A DNA stretch of 14,995 nucleotides from Bordetella parapertussis (lineage in GTDB: Bacteria > Pseudomonadota > Gammaproteobacteria > Burkholderiales > Burkholderiaceae_C): assembly GCA_945878355.1 (NCBI GenBank), contig CAMCTC010000111.1:1-14995 (forward strand), given 5' to 3'. The notes beneath the pieces are model-generated. The model was not told the origin of the DNA and ran no database searches. It saw only the letters and a program-made list of their open reading frames with translations. A program made the position numbers and the translations under genes. This document shows positions 1 through 6,782 of the stretch, piece after piece (the stretch's first letter is position 1; every line of letters begins with the position of its first letter).

Positions 1-3
1 AGG

Positions 4-127
4 ATCGAAACAAGATGAAAGCGATGGATTCGGCCCGATGGCTAGGCGCAAACCGCAGCGATACCCGAGGTATCGCGAGGATTTGCAACGACGCCACCGG
101 GTCGAAGGCGCGCTTTCATGTTTCGAT
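4..127. repeat. Imperfect palindrome of about 124 bp (REP/ERIC-like or structured 3' UTR)
   Basis: The two halves fold back on each other in five segments. Positions 4-12 pair with 119-127 and 16-23 with 111-118, leaving a 3-nt AGA bulge at 13-15. Positions 29-42 pair with 93-106 (12 of 14 exact; on the + strand one mismatch is a G.T wobble and the other an A.C). Positions 48-52 pair with 82-86. The apical hairpin is 58-65 with 69-76, 8 bp perfect around a 3-nt CGA loop. About 44 positions pair in total. It lies 17 bp past the stop of the AstE-like gene, so it probably falls in that transcript's 3' end. No U-tract follows, so it is not a classical intrinsic terminator. The left edge is at the window border and may extend further. 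Confidence 0.6.
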
Positions 128-144
128 ATCTCCGGGGTGCAGCA

Positions 145-1107
145 CTAGGCTTCGAAGCGCCCCAGCCTGACCATGGTGTTGCCCGGCTGGCCGTGTTTTG
201 TGCTGGGCATCACCATCACGGTGTGGTCGTATGCCGTCTTGAAGACGGTGTTGCCGTCCTGCGCGAAAGCGGTGCCTGCCGCGGCGATCACGTCCAGCCC
301 GTGCACCGGGAATAGGAAATGAAAGTCATCGCTCAGCGCAACGACCGCTCGGTCGACCCGGATCAGCTGCTGACGCTGCGGCAAAGGCAGACGCCAACGG
401 GCCTGGGCCCAGGCCTCCGAGACGCAGCCGGTCAGATGCAGAAAGCGCACCAGGCTGTCGATCGCGACCTCGGCGCTGGACCGCTCCCAGTGCTGGCCGC
501 ATTCGATCAGCAGCGCGTTGCGCGGGCTGGCCGGGTCACCGAAACCGCCACGGTCGCGCATCCGCAAGCCCGAGGGGTGACCGGTGTCGACCAGCAGGTC
601 GCCCGGCATGCCGAGCGCGCGCGCGAACGCAGCACCCTTGTCCAGCGTGCCGCAAACCATCAGCGGCCGGCAGGCGTCTTGCATCGAGTGGATGTCTAGC
701 AGCGAGTCGGCCGCGTCGACAAAAGGCTGTAGCGCGCGGGCGCGGCGCAGCTCCAGCGAGTCGCCGGCGCCGAACAGCACCGCATCGGCCCAGACCCGGT
801 TCAAGTCTTCGTCGACACAGCGCGACGCGCTGGGGTCGGCCGCGTCGAACCGGGCATAGGCTTCGACATTGGCAAAGCTCAGGATCAGCTTGCCCTGCAG
901 CGGCGCCAGCGTGCTGCCCATGCCTTGGCGAAAGAGCCAATCCAGCGCGATCGCGCCGCACAGCTCGTTGCCATGCGTGAGTGCCTGCACCATCACCGTC
1001 GGGCCGGGCCGGCCCGAGTCGAACAGGTGGACCCAGTCGACACCGGTGTTGCCGGTGCGGTAGGGGCCGATGTCGGGCGGGGTCAGCTCGACGGCGTCGG
1101 CCGTCAT
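145..1107 (-). CDS. Succinylglutamate desuccinylase / aspartoacylase family zinc hydrolase
   Basis: This 320-residue protein belongs to the AstE/AspA branch of M14-like zinc carboxypeptidases, which hydrolyse the amide bond of N-acylated amino acids. The visible zinc set is H45 and E48 in THGNE and H140 in DIHSM. The DEDLNRVW stretch near residues 99-106 resembles the substrate-binding DLNR motif of the family. No signal peptide is evident, so it is probably cytoplasmic. Its ATG overlaps the stop of the upstream amidohydrolase (ATGA, 4 bp). No clear Shine-Dalgarno sequence precedes it, so translation is probably coupled. Pairing with a D-aminoacylase-type enzyme suggests joint processing of an acylated amino compound. 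The acyl group and amino acid are unknown, and true arginine-pathway AstE is unlikely because no other ast genes are present. Confidence 0.87.
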   Translation of the reverse strand: MTADAVELTPPDIGPYRTGNTGVDWVHLFDSGRPGPTVMVQALTHGNELCGAIALDWLFRQGMGSTLAPLQGKLILSFANVEAYARFDAADPSASRCVDEDLNRVWADAVLFGAGDSLELRRARALQPFVDAADSLLDIHSMQDACRPLMVCGTLDKGAAFARALGMPGDLLVDTGHPSGLRMRDRGGFGDPASPRNALLIECGQHWERSSAEVAIDSLVRFLHLTGCVSEAWAQARWRLPLPQRQQLIRVDRAVVALSDDFHFLFPVHGLDVIAAAGTAFAQDGNTVFKTAYDHTVMVMPSTKHGQPGNTMVRLGRFEA

Positions 1108-2831
1108 GCAGCGATGCTGGCGGTGCCTCGCACCAGCCGACCCGGCAGCGCGCCGGTGTGCTCGCCGTTTCGGTAAGTCACCTGGCCCGACACGATGGTC
1201 GCGACATAGCCGTCAGCGAGCTGCTGCATCCGGCGTCCGCCTGCGGGCAGGTCGTGCACCACGGTCGGCACATGGACCTTGAGGCGGGCGAAATCGATCA
1301 GGTTGATGTCGGCTTTGTGGCCCACGGTCAGCTGTCCGCGGTCGTTGAGACCGGCCAGTGCGGCGGGCTTGCTGGTCAGTGCGGCGATCGCCTGCGGCAG
1401 CGCGATGCGTTGCGACTCGTCAGCGTCGCGGCCCCAGCGCGCGAGGAAGTAGGTCGGAAAACTCGCGTCGCAAATCATGCCGTAATGCGCGCCGCCGTCG
1501 GCCAAGCCGACGACCGCCTGGTCGTGGCCGAGCATCTCGCGCACCGCCAACAGGTTGCCGTCGCGGTAGTTGGCGCCCGGCAGGTAGAAGATCGCCTTGC
1601 CGTCGTTGGCGAGCAGCAGGTCGTAGGCAAACTCCTCGACCGACTGGCCGGCGGCCTTGGCGCGCTTGTCGATGCGGTTGGCGAGTTGCGGCTCGTAGTC
1701 GGCTTGGGTGCCCCAGACGTAGGAGAACTGGAAGGACTTCACGGTCTTCAGGTTCACCGGGTTGGTGTCTTGCGGCTGCTCGGACAGCAGGTGGGCGCGG
1801 AACACCGGATCGCGCAGCCGTACCAGCTTGTCGGCCAACGGCAGGTGCTTGATCGCCAGGAAGCTGGGGTGGTAGGCAAACGGGTGGAAGCTCAGGTCCA
1901 GGCCGTAGAACATGCCCACCGGACGCGGTGCGACCTGGGCGCGGATTTCCAGCCCGGCATCGGCTGCGTCGCTCAACGCGGCCAGCGACTTGCGCCAGGC
2001 GTTCTCGTCGCCTGCGGGCATCTGGATCAAGGAGTAAGACAGCGGGCGTCCGCTGCGCTCGGCCAGCCGGCGCATCAGCGCGAATTCAGACTCTGCATCA
2101 CCCATCGGCGCCGGGATGATCTGGAACACACCGCGGCCGGCGTCCTTCAAGCCATCGGCCAGCGCGCCGAGCTCGTCCTCGTCGGAGTACAGGCTGGGGG
2201 CGAGTTCGCCCGCCTTGGTGCGGTGCATCATGTTGCGCGAGGTGGTCACGCCCAGCGCGCCAGCCCGGATCGCCTGCGTGGTGAGTGCGCGCATCTGCGC
2301 CAGGTCGTCGGCAGTGGGCGGCTCTTGCGCTGCTGCGCGCTCGCCCATCACAAAGACGCGCAGCGCCGAATGCGGCAGTTGCGCGGCGACGTCGATGTCG
2401 AACTCACGTGCCTGCAGCGCGTCCAGGTAATCGGGGAAGGTCTCCCAGTTCCAGGGCAGGCCCTCGGTCATCACGACTTCGGGAACGTCCTCGACGCCTT
2501 CCATCACTTTCACGAGGATCTCGTGTTGATGGGGTTTGCAGGGCGCGAAGCCGACACCGCAGTTGCCCATCACCACCGAGGTCACGCCGTGGCCCGACGA
2601 CGGCACGAGCCGGTTCTCCCAGGTCGCCTGACCGTCGTAGTGGGTGTGCACGTCGACAAAGCCGGGGGTCACGAGCAGGCCGCGCGCGTCGATCTCCTCG
2701 CGGGCGCTGCCGGTGACCGCGCCAATCGCGGCGATCAGCCCGTCCTTGACCGCCAGGTCGGCGACGCGTGCCGTGCTGCCGAGCCCGTCGTGGACAGTGC
2801 CTCCGCGGATGATCAGATCGTAGTCGGTCAT
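1104..2831 (-). CDS. N-acyl-D-amino-acid deacylase-type amidohydrolase (amidohydrolase family 3)
   Basis: This 575-residue cytoplasmic metal hydrolase is of the D-aminoacylase/dihydroorotase-like superfamily. The N-terminal beta domain (about 1-58) leads into the first metal motif, HTH at residues 62-64 followed by D66. A cysteine in GNCGVG (C91) matches the metal-bridging Cys of D-aminoacylases. GLADGGAH (D445) supplies the catalytic Asp region. It is longer than the roughly 480-500 residues of characterised D-aminoacylases and fits the longer family variants. The ATG at 2831 is chosen because AGGAG (2838-2842) sits 6 nt upstream and MTDYDLIIRGG is the usual family start. An upstream in-frame ATG at 2876 would add 15 atypical residues. 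It is translationally coupled to the AstE-like gene. The substrate could be an N-acyl-D-amino acid or another cyclic or linear amide. Confidence 0.88.
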   Translation of the reverse strand: MTDYDLIIRGGTVHDGLGSTARVADLAVKDGLIAAIGAVTGSAREEIDARGLLVTPGFVDVHTHYDGQATWENRLVPSSGHGVTSVVMGNCGVGFAPCKPHQHEILVKVMEGVEDVPEVVMTEGLPWNWETFPDYLDALQAREFDIDVAAQLPHSALRVFVMGERAAAQEPPTADDLAQMRALTTQAIRAGALGVTTSRNMMHRTKAGELAPSLYSDEDELGALADGLKDAGRGVFQIIPAPMGDAESEFALMRRLAERSGRPLSYSLIQMPAGDENAWRKSLAALSDAADAGLEIRAQVAPRPVGMFYGLDLSFHPFAYHPSFLAIKHLPLADKLVRLRDPVFRAHLLSEQPQDTNPVNLKTVKSFQFSYVWGTQADYEPQLANRIDKRAKAAGQSVEEFAYDLLLANDGKAIFYLPGANYRDGNLLAVREMLGHDQAVVGLADGGAHYGMICDASFPTYFLARWGRDADESQRIALPQAIAALTSKPAALAGLNDRGQLTVGHKADINLIDFARLKVHVPTVVHDLPAGGRRMQQLADGYVATIVSGQVTYRNGEHTGALPGRLVRGTASIAA

Positions 2832-2884
2832 TTCAATCTCCTGGTGGGGTTGCTGCGCGGCGCGCTGGTGCGCCATCGGTTTTG

Positions 2885-2890
2885 ATCATA
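2885..2890 (-). promoter_or_regulatory. Possible -10 box upstream of the amidohydrolase gene
   Basis: Read on the minus strand this is TATGAT, a 5 of 6 match to the sigma-70 -10 consensus. Initiation here would give a leader of roughly 45 nt ahead of the ATG at 2831. No good -35 hexamer lies 16-18 bp further upstream, so an activator would be needed if it is real. The octanucleotide array begins about 67 bp upstream of it. A GC-rich imperfect hairpin (2905-2933) lies between the two. Confidence 0.22.
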
Positions 2891-2956
2891 GTGTTCGCGA
2901 CCGGCCCGCGATGGCGCGTGCGCGACGCGCGGGATCGCCCGGCGGCGCCTTGCCGG

Positions 2957-3068
2957 CAATCAGCCAATCAGCCGATCAGCTGGTCAGGCAATCAGCCCAT
3001 CAGCCGATCAGCCGATCAGCCAATCAGCCAATCAGCCAATCAGCCCATCAGCCCATCAGCCAATCACT
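2957..3068. repeat. Octanucleotide tandem array, 14 units, consensus CAATCAGC
   Basis: Fourteen consecutive 8-bp units run in strict register without a slip. Six units are CAATCAGC, three are CGATCAGC and three are CCATCAGC. One is degenerate (TGGTCAGG, 2981-2988) and the last is CAATCACT (3061-3068). Variation is concentrated at unit position 2, while the ATCAGC core is fixed in 12 of 14 units. In the sense of the downstream amidohydrolase gene the unit reads GCTGATTG. The array fills the gap between the lactonase gene and the amidohydrolase gene, ending 125 bp before the latter's ATG. Forward reading gives a low-complexity QPISQSAN-like peptide with no plausible start signal, so it is treated as non-coding. 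Confidence 0.95.
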
Positions 3069-3072
3069 TGGG

Positions 3073-3086
3073 CCGGGTCGACCCGG
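3073..3086. other. Perfect 14-bp palindrome between the lactonase gene and the repeat array
   Basis: CCGGGTCGACCCGG is an exact 14-bp dyad, 27 bp past the lactonase stop codon. A second CCGGGTC at 3108-3114 can pair alternatively with GACCCGG at 3080-3086 across a 21-nt loop, touching the stop codon. Either fold could act as a 3'-end hairpin for the lactonase transcript, but no U-tract follows on the minus strand. An operator role is equally possible. Confidence 0.35.
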
Positions 3087-3112
3087 TCGCTCCAGTTCAG
3101 TTTCAAGCCGGG

Positions 3113-3997
3113 TCAAGGCCAGTCGATCGCGACCAGTCGGCCTGTCACCGACAAGGTGATGTAAGCGGTGGTCAGGTCCGCACCACCGAAACAGATGTTG
3201 GTCGTGAACCGGTCGGGCATCGCGACATGCTCGACCGACAGGCCGTCGGGCGAGATCACGGTGATGCCGCCGTTGTGCAGCGTCGCGACGCAGACATTGC
3301 CGGCGCCGTCGACCGCCAGCGAGTCGAACATCTGCAAGCCGGCCAAGCCGACCAGCAGCGTGCCACCATGCGGCATCGCGCCGGTACGCCTGACGATCTC
3401 GCCCGGCCCCGACAGGTCGAAGGCCCAGACCCGCCCGGGCCCGGTCTCGGCGACATAGAGCTTGTCGCCCGCCGGTGACAAACCGATGCCGTTGGGCGTG
3501 ACCATCGGCCGGATCATCTCGCGGATCTCGCTGCCGTCGATCTTGGCGTAGAAGACCGCGCCGATGTCCATGTCGCGGGGTCGGCGCTTGCCCAGGTCGG
3601 TGAACCAGAAACCGCCCGCCGTGTCGAACACGATGTCGTTGGGACCGCGCAGCGGGCCGTCCGCGGTGCCGGTGTAGAGCACGCGCACCTCGCCGGTGTG
3701 CAGGTCGATGCGCTCGATGCGGCCGCCCGAATAGTTGGCCGGCTGCATGCCCGGCATCAGTCCGCCTTCGGGCGCCTGGTGCCACTCGAAGCCGCCGTTG
3801 TTGCAGACGTAGGCCGCGCCGTCGGGGCCGATCGCCAGGCCGTTGGGGCCGCCACCGGGTCTAGCGACCACGACTTTGCGCCCGTCGGGGAACACCCTGG
3901 TCAGCGCACCGGCCTCGATCTCGACCAACAGCACCGAGCCATCGGCCAGCGCGACCGGGCCTTCAGGGAACCGCAGTCCCTCACAAATTGTCTTCAT
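3113..3997 (-). CDS. SMP-30/gluconolactonase/LRE family lactonase
   Basis: This 294-residue six-bladed beta-propeller protein has the usual length for the family, which hydrolyses sugar lactones and other aldonolactones with a divalent metal. The metal-ligand pattern is present: E12 in FPEGP, N169 in TPNGIGLSP and D225 in FDSLAVD. N120 in GPNDIVFD corresponds to the substrate-side Asn. There is no signal peptide, so it is probably cytoplasmic. GGAG lies about 9 nt upstream of the ATG at 3997. It follows the CoA-transferase gene in the same orientation after 139 bp that contain a 12-bp tandem repeat. Its likely role is to open a lactone to a hydroxy acid that later enzymes load with CoA. The substrate is not identifiable, and some family members are esterases. 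Confidence 0.88.
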   Translation of the reverse strand: MKTICEGLRFPEGPVALADGSVLLVEIEAGALTRVFPDGRKVVVARPGGGPNGLAIGPDGAAYVCNNGGFEWHQAPEGGLMPGMQPANYSGGRIERIDLHTGEVRVLYTGTADGPLRGPNDIVFDTAGGFWFTDLGKRRPRDMDIGAVFYAKIDGSEIREMIRPMVTPNGIGLSPAGDKLYVAETGPGRVWAFDLSGPGEIVRRTGAMPHGGTLLVGLAGLQMFDSLAVDGAGNVCVATLHNGGITVISPDGLSVEHVAMPDRFTTNICFGGADLTTAYITLSVTGRLVAIDWP

Positions 3998-4073
3998 CGA
4001 TTCGACTCCACTGTTGAATGCACAGGCAGGGATGCGATGTGCAGTTTAACGATCATTGGTTCTTCCATTCATG

Positions 4074-4109
4074 CACCCGAACAAGCGCCCGAACAAGCGC
4101 CCGAACAGA
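4074..4109. repeat. 12-bp tandem repeat, three units (CGCCCGAACAAG)
   Basis: Three head-to-tail 12-bp units differ only at the second base of the first unit and the last two bases of the third. On the minus strand, the sense of both flanking genes, the unit reads CTTGTTCGGGCG. It sits 27 bp past the CoA-transferase stop and 76 bp before the lactonase ATG. Forward translation gives APEQ repeated, but no supported gene contains it. Function is unknown. Confidence 0.8.
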
Positions 4110-4136
4110 CCCCAGAAGCTGTCGCCGTGACCGACT

Positions 4137-5327
4137 TCAGCCCTTGCCCACCGCGATCACGCCGCGCTCGGCCAGACCGGCGATCTCGGACGCTGCGTAG
4201 CCGCATTCGCCCAGCACCTGCGCCGTGTGCTGGCCGACCACCGGCGAGGTGGCCAGCGGTGCGCCATCGTCAAAGCGCGCCATGCCTGGCAGGTTGGCGA
4301 CGGGCACCTTGCGCGGCACGCCGGCTTGCTCTAGCCAGGAGATCAGGCCGGTCGCCGCGACCTGCGGCTCTTCGACGAAGTCGGCGTAGCGGTTGACCCG
4401 CTCGTGCATCACGTTGGCCTCGGCCAGGCGCTGCGACCAATGGGCCGATGACTGGGTGGCGAAGATCGATCGCAGCAGACCCATCACTTCGGCGTCCTGC
4501 GCATGGCGGTCGGCGACCTTCTTGAAGCGTTCCTCGGCGGCCAGGTCGGGCCGCGAGATCGCGCCGCACAAGGCCAACCAGTCGCGGTCGTGGATCGTCG
4601 TGACCGAGAGCCAGCCGTCGGCGGTGCGGAAGTTGCCCGCGGGTGAGCCGCCCGGGCGAACCGCTCCGCCTTCGAGGATCGACGACATCATGCGGATCGC
4701 CTGCAGACCGGCCGCGCACTGCATCAGGCTGGCATCGAGGTAGCGCCCGCGCGGCTCGTCGCGGCGCGCATAGATCGCCGACGACAAGGCTTGGAAGGCG
4801 TAGAGAGAGGTCACCATGTCGACCGGGATCACCGGCACGCGGTGTGGGATGCCGTCTTCGCCGTGGTTCTCGCCGGTCAGCCCCGTGAAGGCCTGCAGCA
4901 CCGGGTCCATCGCCGGGCGCCCGACCAGCGGGCCATGCTGGCCGAAACCCGAGATCGACAGGTACAGGATCCGCGGCTCGCGCGCAGCGACCGCTTCGTA
5001 GTCGAAACCCAGGCGTTGGATCACACCGGGCCGAAAGCCCTCGATGAACACATCGGCGCCTTCGATGATCCGCCACAGCACCGCCTTGCCCTCTTCTTGC
5101 TTGAGGTCGACCGCGACGCTGCGCTTGCCCAAGTTGCCGATGATCGAGAAAGCGGTGTGGTCGCCATAGCGCACGCCCAGCACCCGGCTCCAGTCGCCAT
5201 CGCCCGGGCCTTCGACCTTGGTGACTTGCGCGCCTTGCTGTGCGAGCAGCATCGCGCAATACGGACCTGCAATGCCCTGGCTGAGATCGACCACCTTCAG
5301 CCCGGCAAAGGGCGCGTCATAGCTCAT
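4137..5327 (-). CDS. Family III CoA-transferase (CaiB/BaiF type)
   Basis: This 396-residue cytoplasmic enzyme transfers CoA between carboxylic acids through an aspartyl-CoA intermediate. The N-terminal Rossmann part shows LKVVDLSQGIAGPYC (10-24) and the KVEGPGDGDWSR stretch (37-48) typical of the family. The likely nucleophile is D170, in VPVDMVTSLYA just before the conserved helix, at the position expected from formyl-CoA transferase D169. The FGQHGP and RGRYLDASL motifs are also family-typical. Start at 5327: GGAG (5334-5337) is 6 nt upstream. It is divergent from the acyl-CoA dehydrogenase/kinase pair and heads the leftward gene series. It probably charges the acid produced by the lactonase or another hydrolase. 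Racemase members (AMACR-like) are the main alternative. Confidence 0.92.
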   Translation of the reverse strand: MSYDAPFAGLKVVDLSQGIAGPYCAMLLAQQGAQVTKVEGPGDGDWSRVLGVRYGDHTAFSIIGNLGKRSVAVDLKQEEGKAVLWRIIEGADVFIEGFRPGVIQRLGFDYEAVAAREPRILYLSISGFGQHGPLVGRPAMDPVLQAFTGLTGENHGEDGIPHRVPVIPVDMVTSLYAFQALSSAIYARRDEPRGRYLDASLMQCAAGLQAIRMMSSILEGGAVRPGGSPAGNFRTADGWLSVTTIHDRDWLALCGAISRPDLAAEERFKKVADRHAQDAEVMGLLRSIFATQSSAHWSQRLAEANVMHERVNRYADFVEEPQVAATGLISWLEQAGVPRKVPVANLPGMARFDDGAPLATSPVVGQHTAQVLGECGYAASEIAGLAERGVIAVGKG

Positions 5328-5520
5328 CGTTGTCTCCGACTCTCGTTGTCAGGTCTGGCCTGCTGCCCACACTCTACTTCGATGGCAGCTTGTTCGGCAG
5401 CTGCTTTGGCCACCAGACACCGAGGGTTTTCACCCGAGTCGCTGCGGCGATGCTTGGCATCATGGCGTCGCATTCGCCGGCCCAAACCCGCTTGATGGAC
5501 GCGATGATGCACGGGCGACG

Positions 5521-5550
5521 TTGCACGCTGGCCGATGTCGGCACAATGAT
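5521..5550 (+). promoter_or_regulatory. Weak candidate sigma-70 promoter for the dehydrogenase-kinase pair
   Basis: TTGCAC (5521-5526) is followed, 18 bp later, by AATGAT (5545-5550), which match consensus at 3 and 4 of 6 positions. The placement, just upstream of the repeat array, would put the whole array in the 5' untranslated leader. The match is poor and other starts are possible. Confidence 0.2.
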
Positions 5551-5564
5551 TGTTCACCCTGTTG

Positions 5565-5644
5565 AATGATGGATTGATTGTTTGACTGACTGATTGTTTG
5601 ATTGTTTGATTGTTTGATTGATTGATGGACTGATCGACCGACCC
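5565..5644. repeat. Octanucleotide tandem array, 10 degenerate units, core TGATTG, ending at the start codon
   Basis: In 8-bp register the units are AATGATGG, ATTGATTG, TTTGACTG, ACTGATTG, three identical TTTGATTG (5597-5620), ATTGATGG, ACTGATCG and ACCGACCC. The last unit ends at 5644 and the dehydrogenase ATG begins at 5645. The core reads TGATTG in the sense of the downstream gene, the same core and relative orientation as in the array at 2957-3068. Units decay in similarity towards both ends. The array occupies the space where a Shine-Dalgarno sequence would be expected, and none is visible. Confidence 0.85.
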
Positions 5645-6742
5645 ATGCCCGAATTTCTGTCTCCCGAATTGCTGGCCTTGCGCGACCGCGCCACGGCGCT
5701 GGCCAGCGGCCCACTTGTCGCACTGCGCGACGACACCAAGCTGGACGCTGGCGCGCGGTCGGCCAAGATCCGCGAGGCCTCCAAAGCTGCCGGCGTCTAC
5801 GGCCTGACGCAGTCGGCTGACGCCTCGGCGCTCGCGCTGCTCGTCGTTCGCGAGGCCTTGGCCAGCTTTGGTGTGGGCCACCTCAGCGGTGTGTTCGGGG
5901 CTGGCGCTGGCGTGCTCAAGGGCTTGGGCGAGCCGCTGCGCAGCAGCCATCTGCTGCCGCTGCTGGCTGGCGACAAGCGCGGCGGATTCGCTTTCACCGA
6001 ACCGGCCGATGCGCCGCGCCCAACCTGGGCCCGCATCGACGGTGATTTTCTGGTGGTCAATGGCCAGAAGTCCTATGTCACCGGCGGTGCCGAGGCCTCG
6101 TTCATGACCGCGCTGGTCGAGATCGAGGGCCAGGGCCCGTCGATGGTGATCATCGACACCGACTGCGCTGGCGTCACGCTGTCGCGGCGTTTCAGTTCGC
6201 TCGACGGCAGCCACCACGCGGCGTTCCGCTTTGACGATGTCCGTGTGCCGCGCCACCACGCGATCGGTGCGCCCGGCGATGGCCGCGGCCGCGCGATGGC
6301 CAGCATCAGCGCTGTGCGCCGGGCTTTGGCAGCCGACTGCGTCGGAACCGCCGCCTGGGTGATCTCGCTGGTCGGCGATCGCTTGCAGCGCCGTGGCGCT
6401 GGCAAGCCGGGCGAGAACGAGCGGGTCAGGCTGCGCTACGGCGAGATGCGGATCGCGGCTTACGCAGCGCGCTCGGCCGTCTACCGAACCGCCCGGCTCG
6501 CCGACGCCGGCCACGACGTGGTCAACGAGAGCATCGCCGCCAAGGTGGTCGCCACCGAGATGGCGCACCAAGTGACCGATGCCGCGGTGCAACTCGTCGG
6601 CGGTGAGGCGCTGGTGGTCGGCCACCCGTTGGAAGGCGTGCTGCGGCGTTTGCGCGCGCTGCGCCTGGCCGAAGGCGAGACCGATACCTTGCGAATCAAT
6701 GTCGCGCGGGGCCACCTAGACCTGGGCAAGGGTCGGATCTGA
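5645..6742 (+). CDS. Acyl-CoA dehydrogenase family protein
   Basis: This 365-residue FAD-dependent enzyme of the acyl-CoA dehydrogenase fold is cytoplasmic. An N-terminal helical domain (1-110) is followed by the beta-domain signature LLAGDKRGGFAFTEPADA (106-123) and VNGQKSYVTGG (138-148). The C-terminal helices include QLVGGEALVVGHPLEG (316-331), and E343 in AEGET lies at the place of the catalytic glutamate. At 365 residues it is slightly short for the family. The ATG at 5645 is preferred. A TTG at 5618, inside the repeat array, would add nine residues, and an in-frame TGA lies immediately before it. Neither start has a recognisable ribosome-binding site. The next gene, 40 bp on, is an ACAD10/11-type kinase, suggesting action on a phosphorylated hydroxyacyl-CoA rather than ordinary alpha-beta oxidation. 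Confidence 0.9.
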   Translation: MPEFLSPELLALRDRATALASGPLVALRDDTKLDAGARSAKIREASKAAGVYGLTQSADASALALLVVREALASFGVGHLSGVFGAGAGVLKGLGEPLRSSHLLPLLAGDKRGGFAFTEPADAPRPTWARIDGDFLVVNGQKSYVTGGAEASFMTALVEIEGQGPSMVIIDTDCAGVTLSRRFSSLDGSHHAAFRFDDVRVPRHHAIGAPGDGRGRAMASISAVRRALAADCVGTAAWVISLVGDRLQRRGAGKPGENERVRLRYGEMRIAAYAARSAVYRTARLADAGHDVVNESIAAKVVATEMAHQVTDAAVQLVGGEALVVGHPLEGVLRRLRALRLAEGETDTLRINVARGHLDLGKGRI

Positions 6743-6782
6743 CCCCTGCCCCACCCTTCCATCTTTTGCCCATGAGAACAAC

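Larger units (their letters stand above)
5328..5644. other. Divergent intergenic region (317 bp) between CoA-transferase and acyl-CoA dehydrogenase
   Basis: This is the only gene-free stretch over 300 bp. Nearest the CoA-transferase gene is its GGAG leader. In the middle are a 12-bp-spaced direct repeat of GGCAGCT (5384-5390 and 5396-5402) and small dyads at 5425-5436 (GGGT/ACCC) and 5449-5461 (GATGC/GCATC), any of which could be regulator contacts but none of which is strong. The last 80 bp are the octanucleotide array. No small gene with start, ribosome site and codon bias was found. Both divergent promoters must lie here, but neither matches consensus well. Confidence 0.6.

Noticed and set aside
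4..127. Integron attC site
   Set aside because: Length and bulged palindrome fit loosely, but the ends do not match the RYYYAAC / GTTRRRY core sites and there is no integrase or cassette array.
981..2885. A 634-codon open frame on the plus strand
   Set aside because: It is antisense to the amidohydrolase gene, has no recognisable domain, and exists because GC-rich coding DNA leaves the complementary frame open.
2957..3068. CRISPR array
   Set aside because: Units are 8 bp, contiguous and without spacers, and there are no cas genes.
2882..3478. Plus-strand frame containing QPISQSAN-like octapeptide repeats
   Set aside because: The repeat peptide is a by-product of the 8-bp array (three units make eight codons). 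The frame continues antisense into the lactonase gene and has no ribosome site.
4074..4109. Coding APEQ repeat
   Set aside because: The frame has no supported start and continues antisense into the CoA-transferase gene.
5324..6715. Minus-strand frame with Asn/Gln/Ser-rich repeats
   Set aside because: It is antisense to the acyl-CoA dehydrogenase and reads through the second array; no coding signature.
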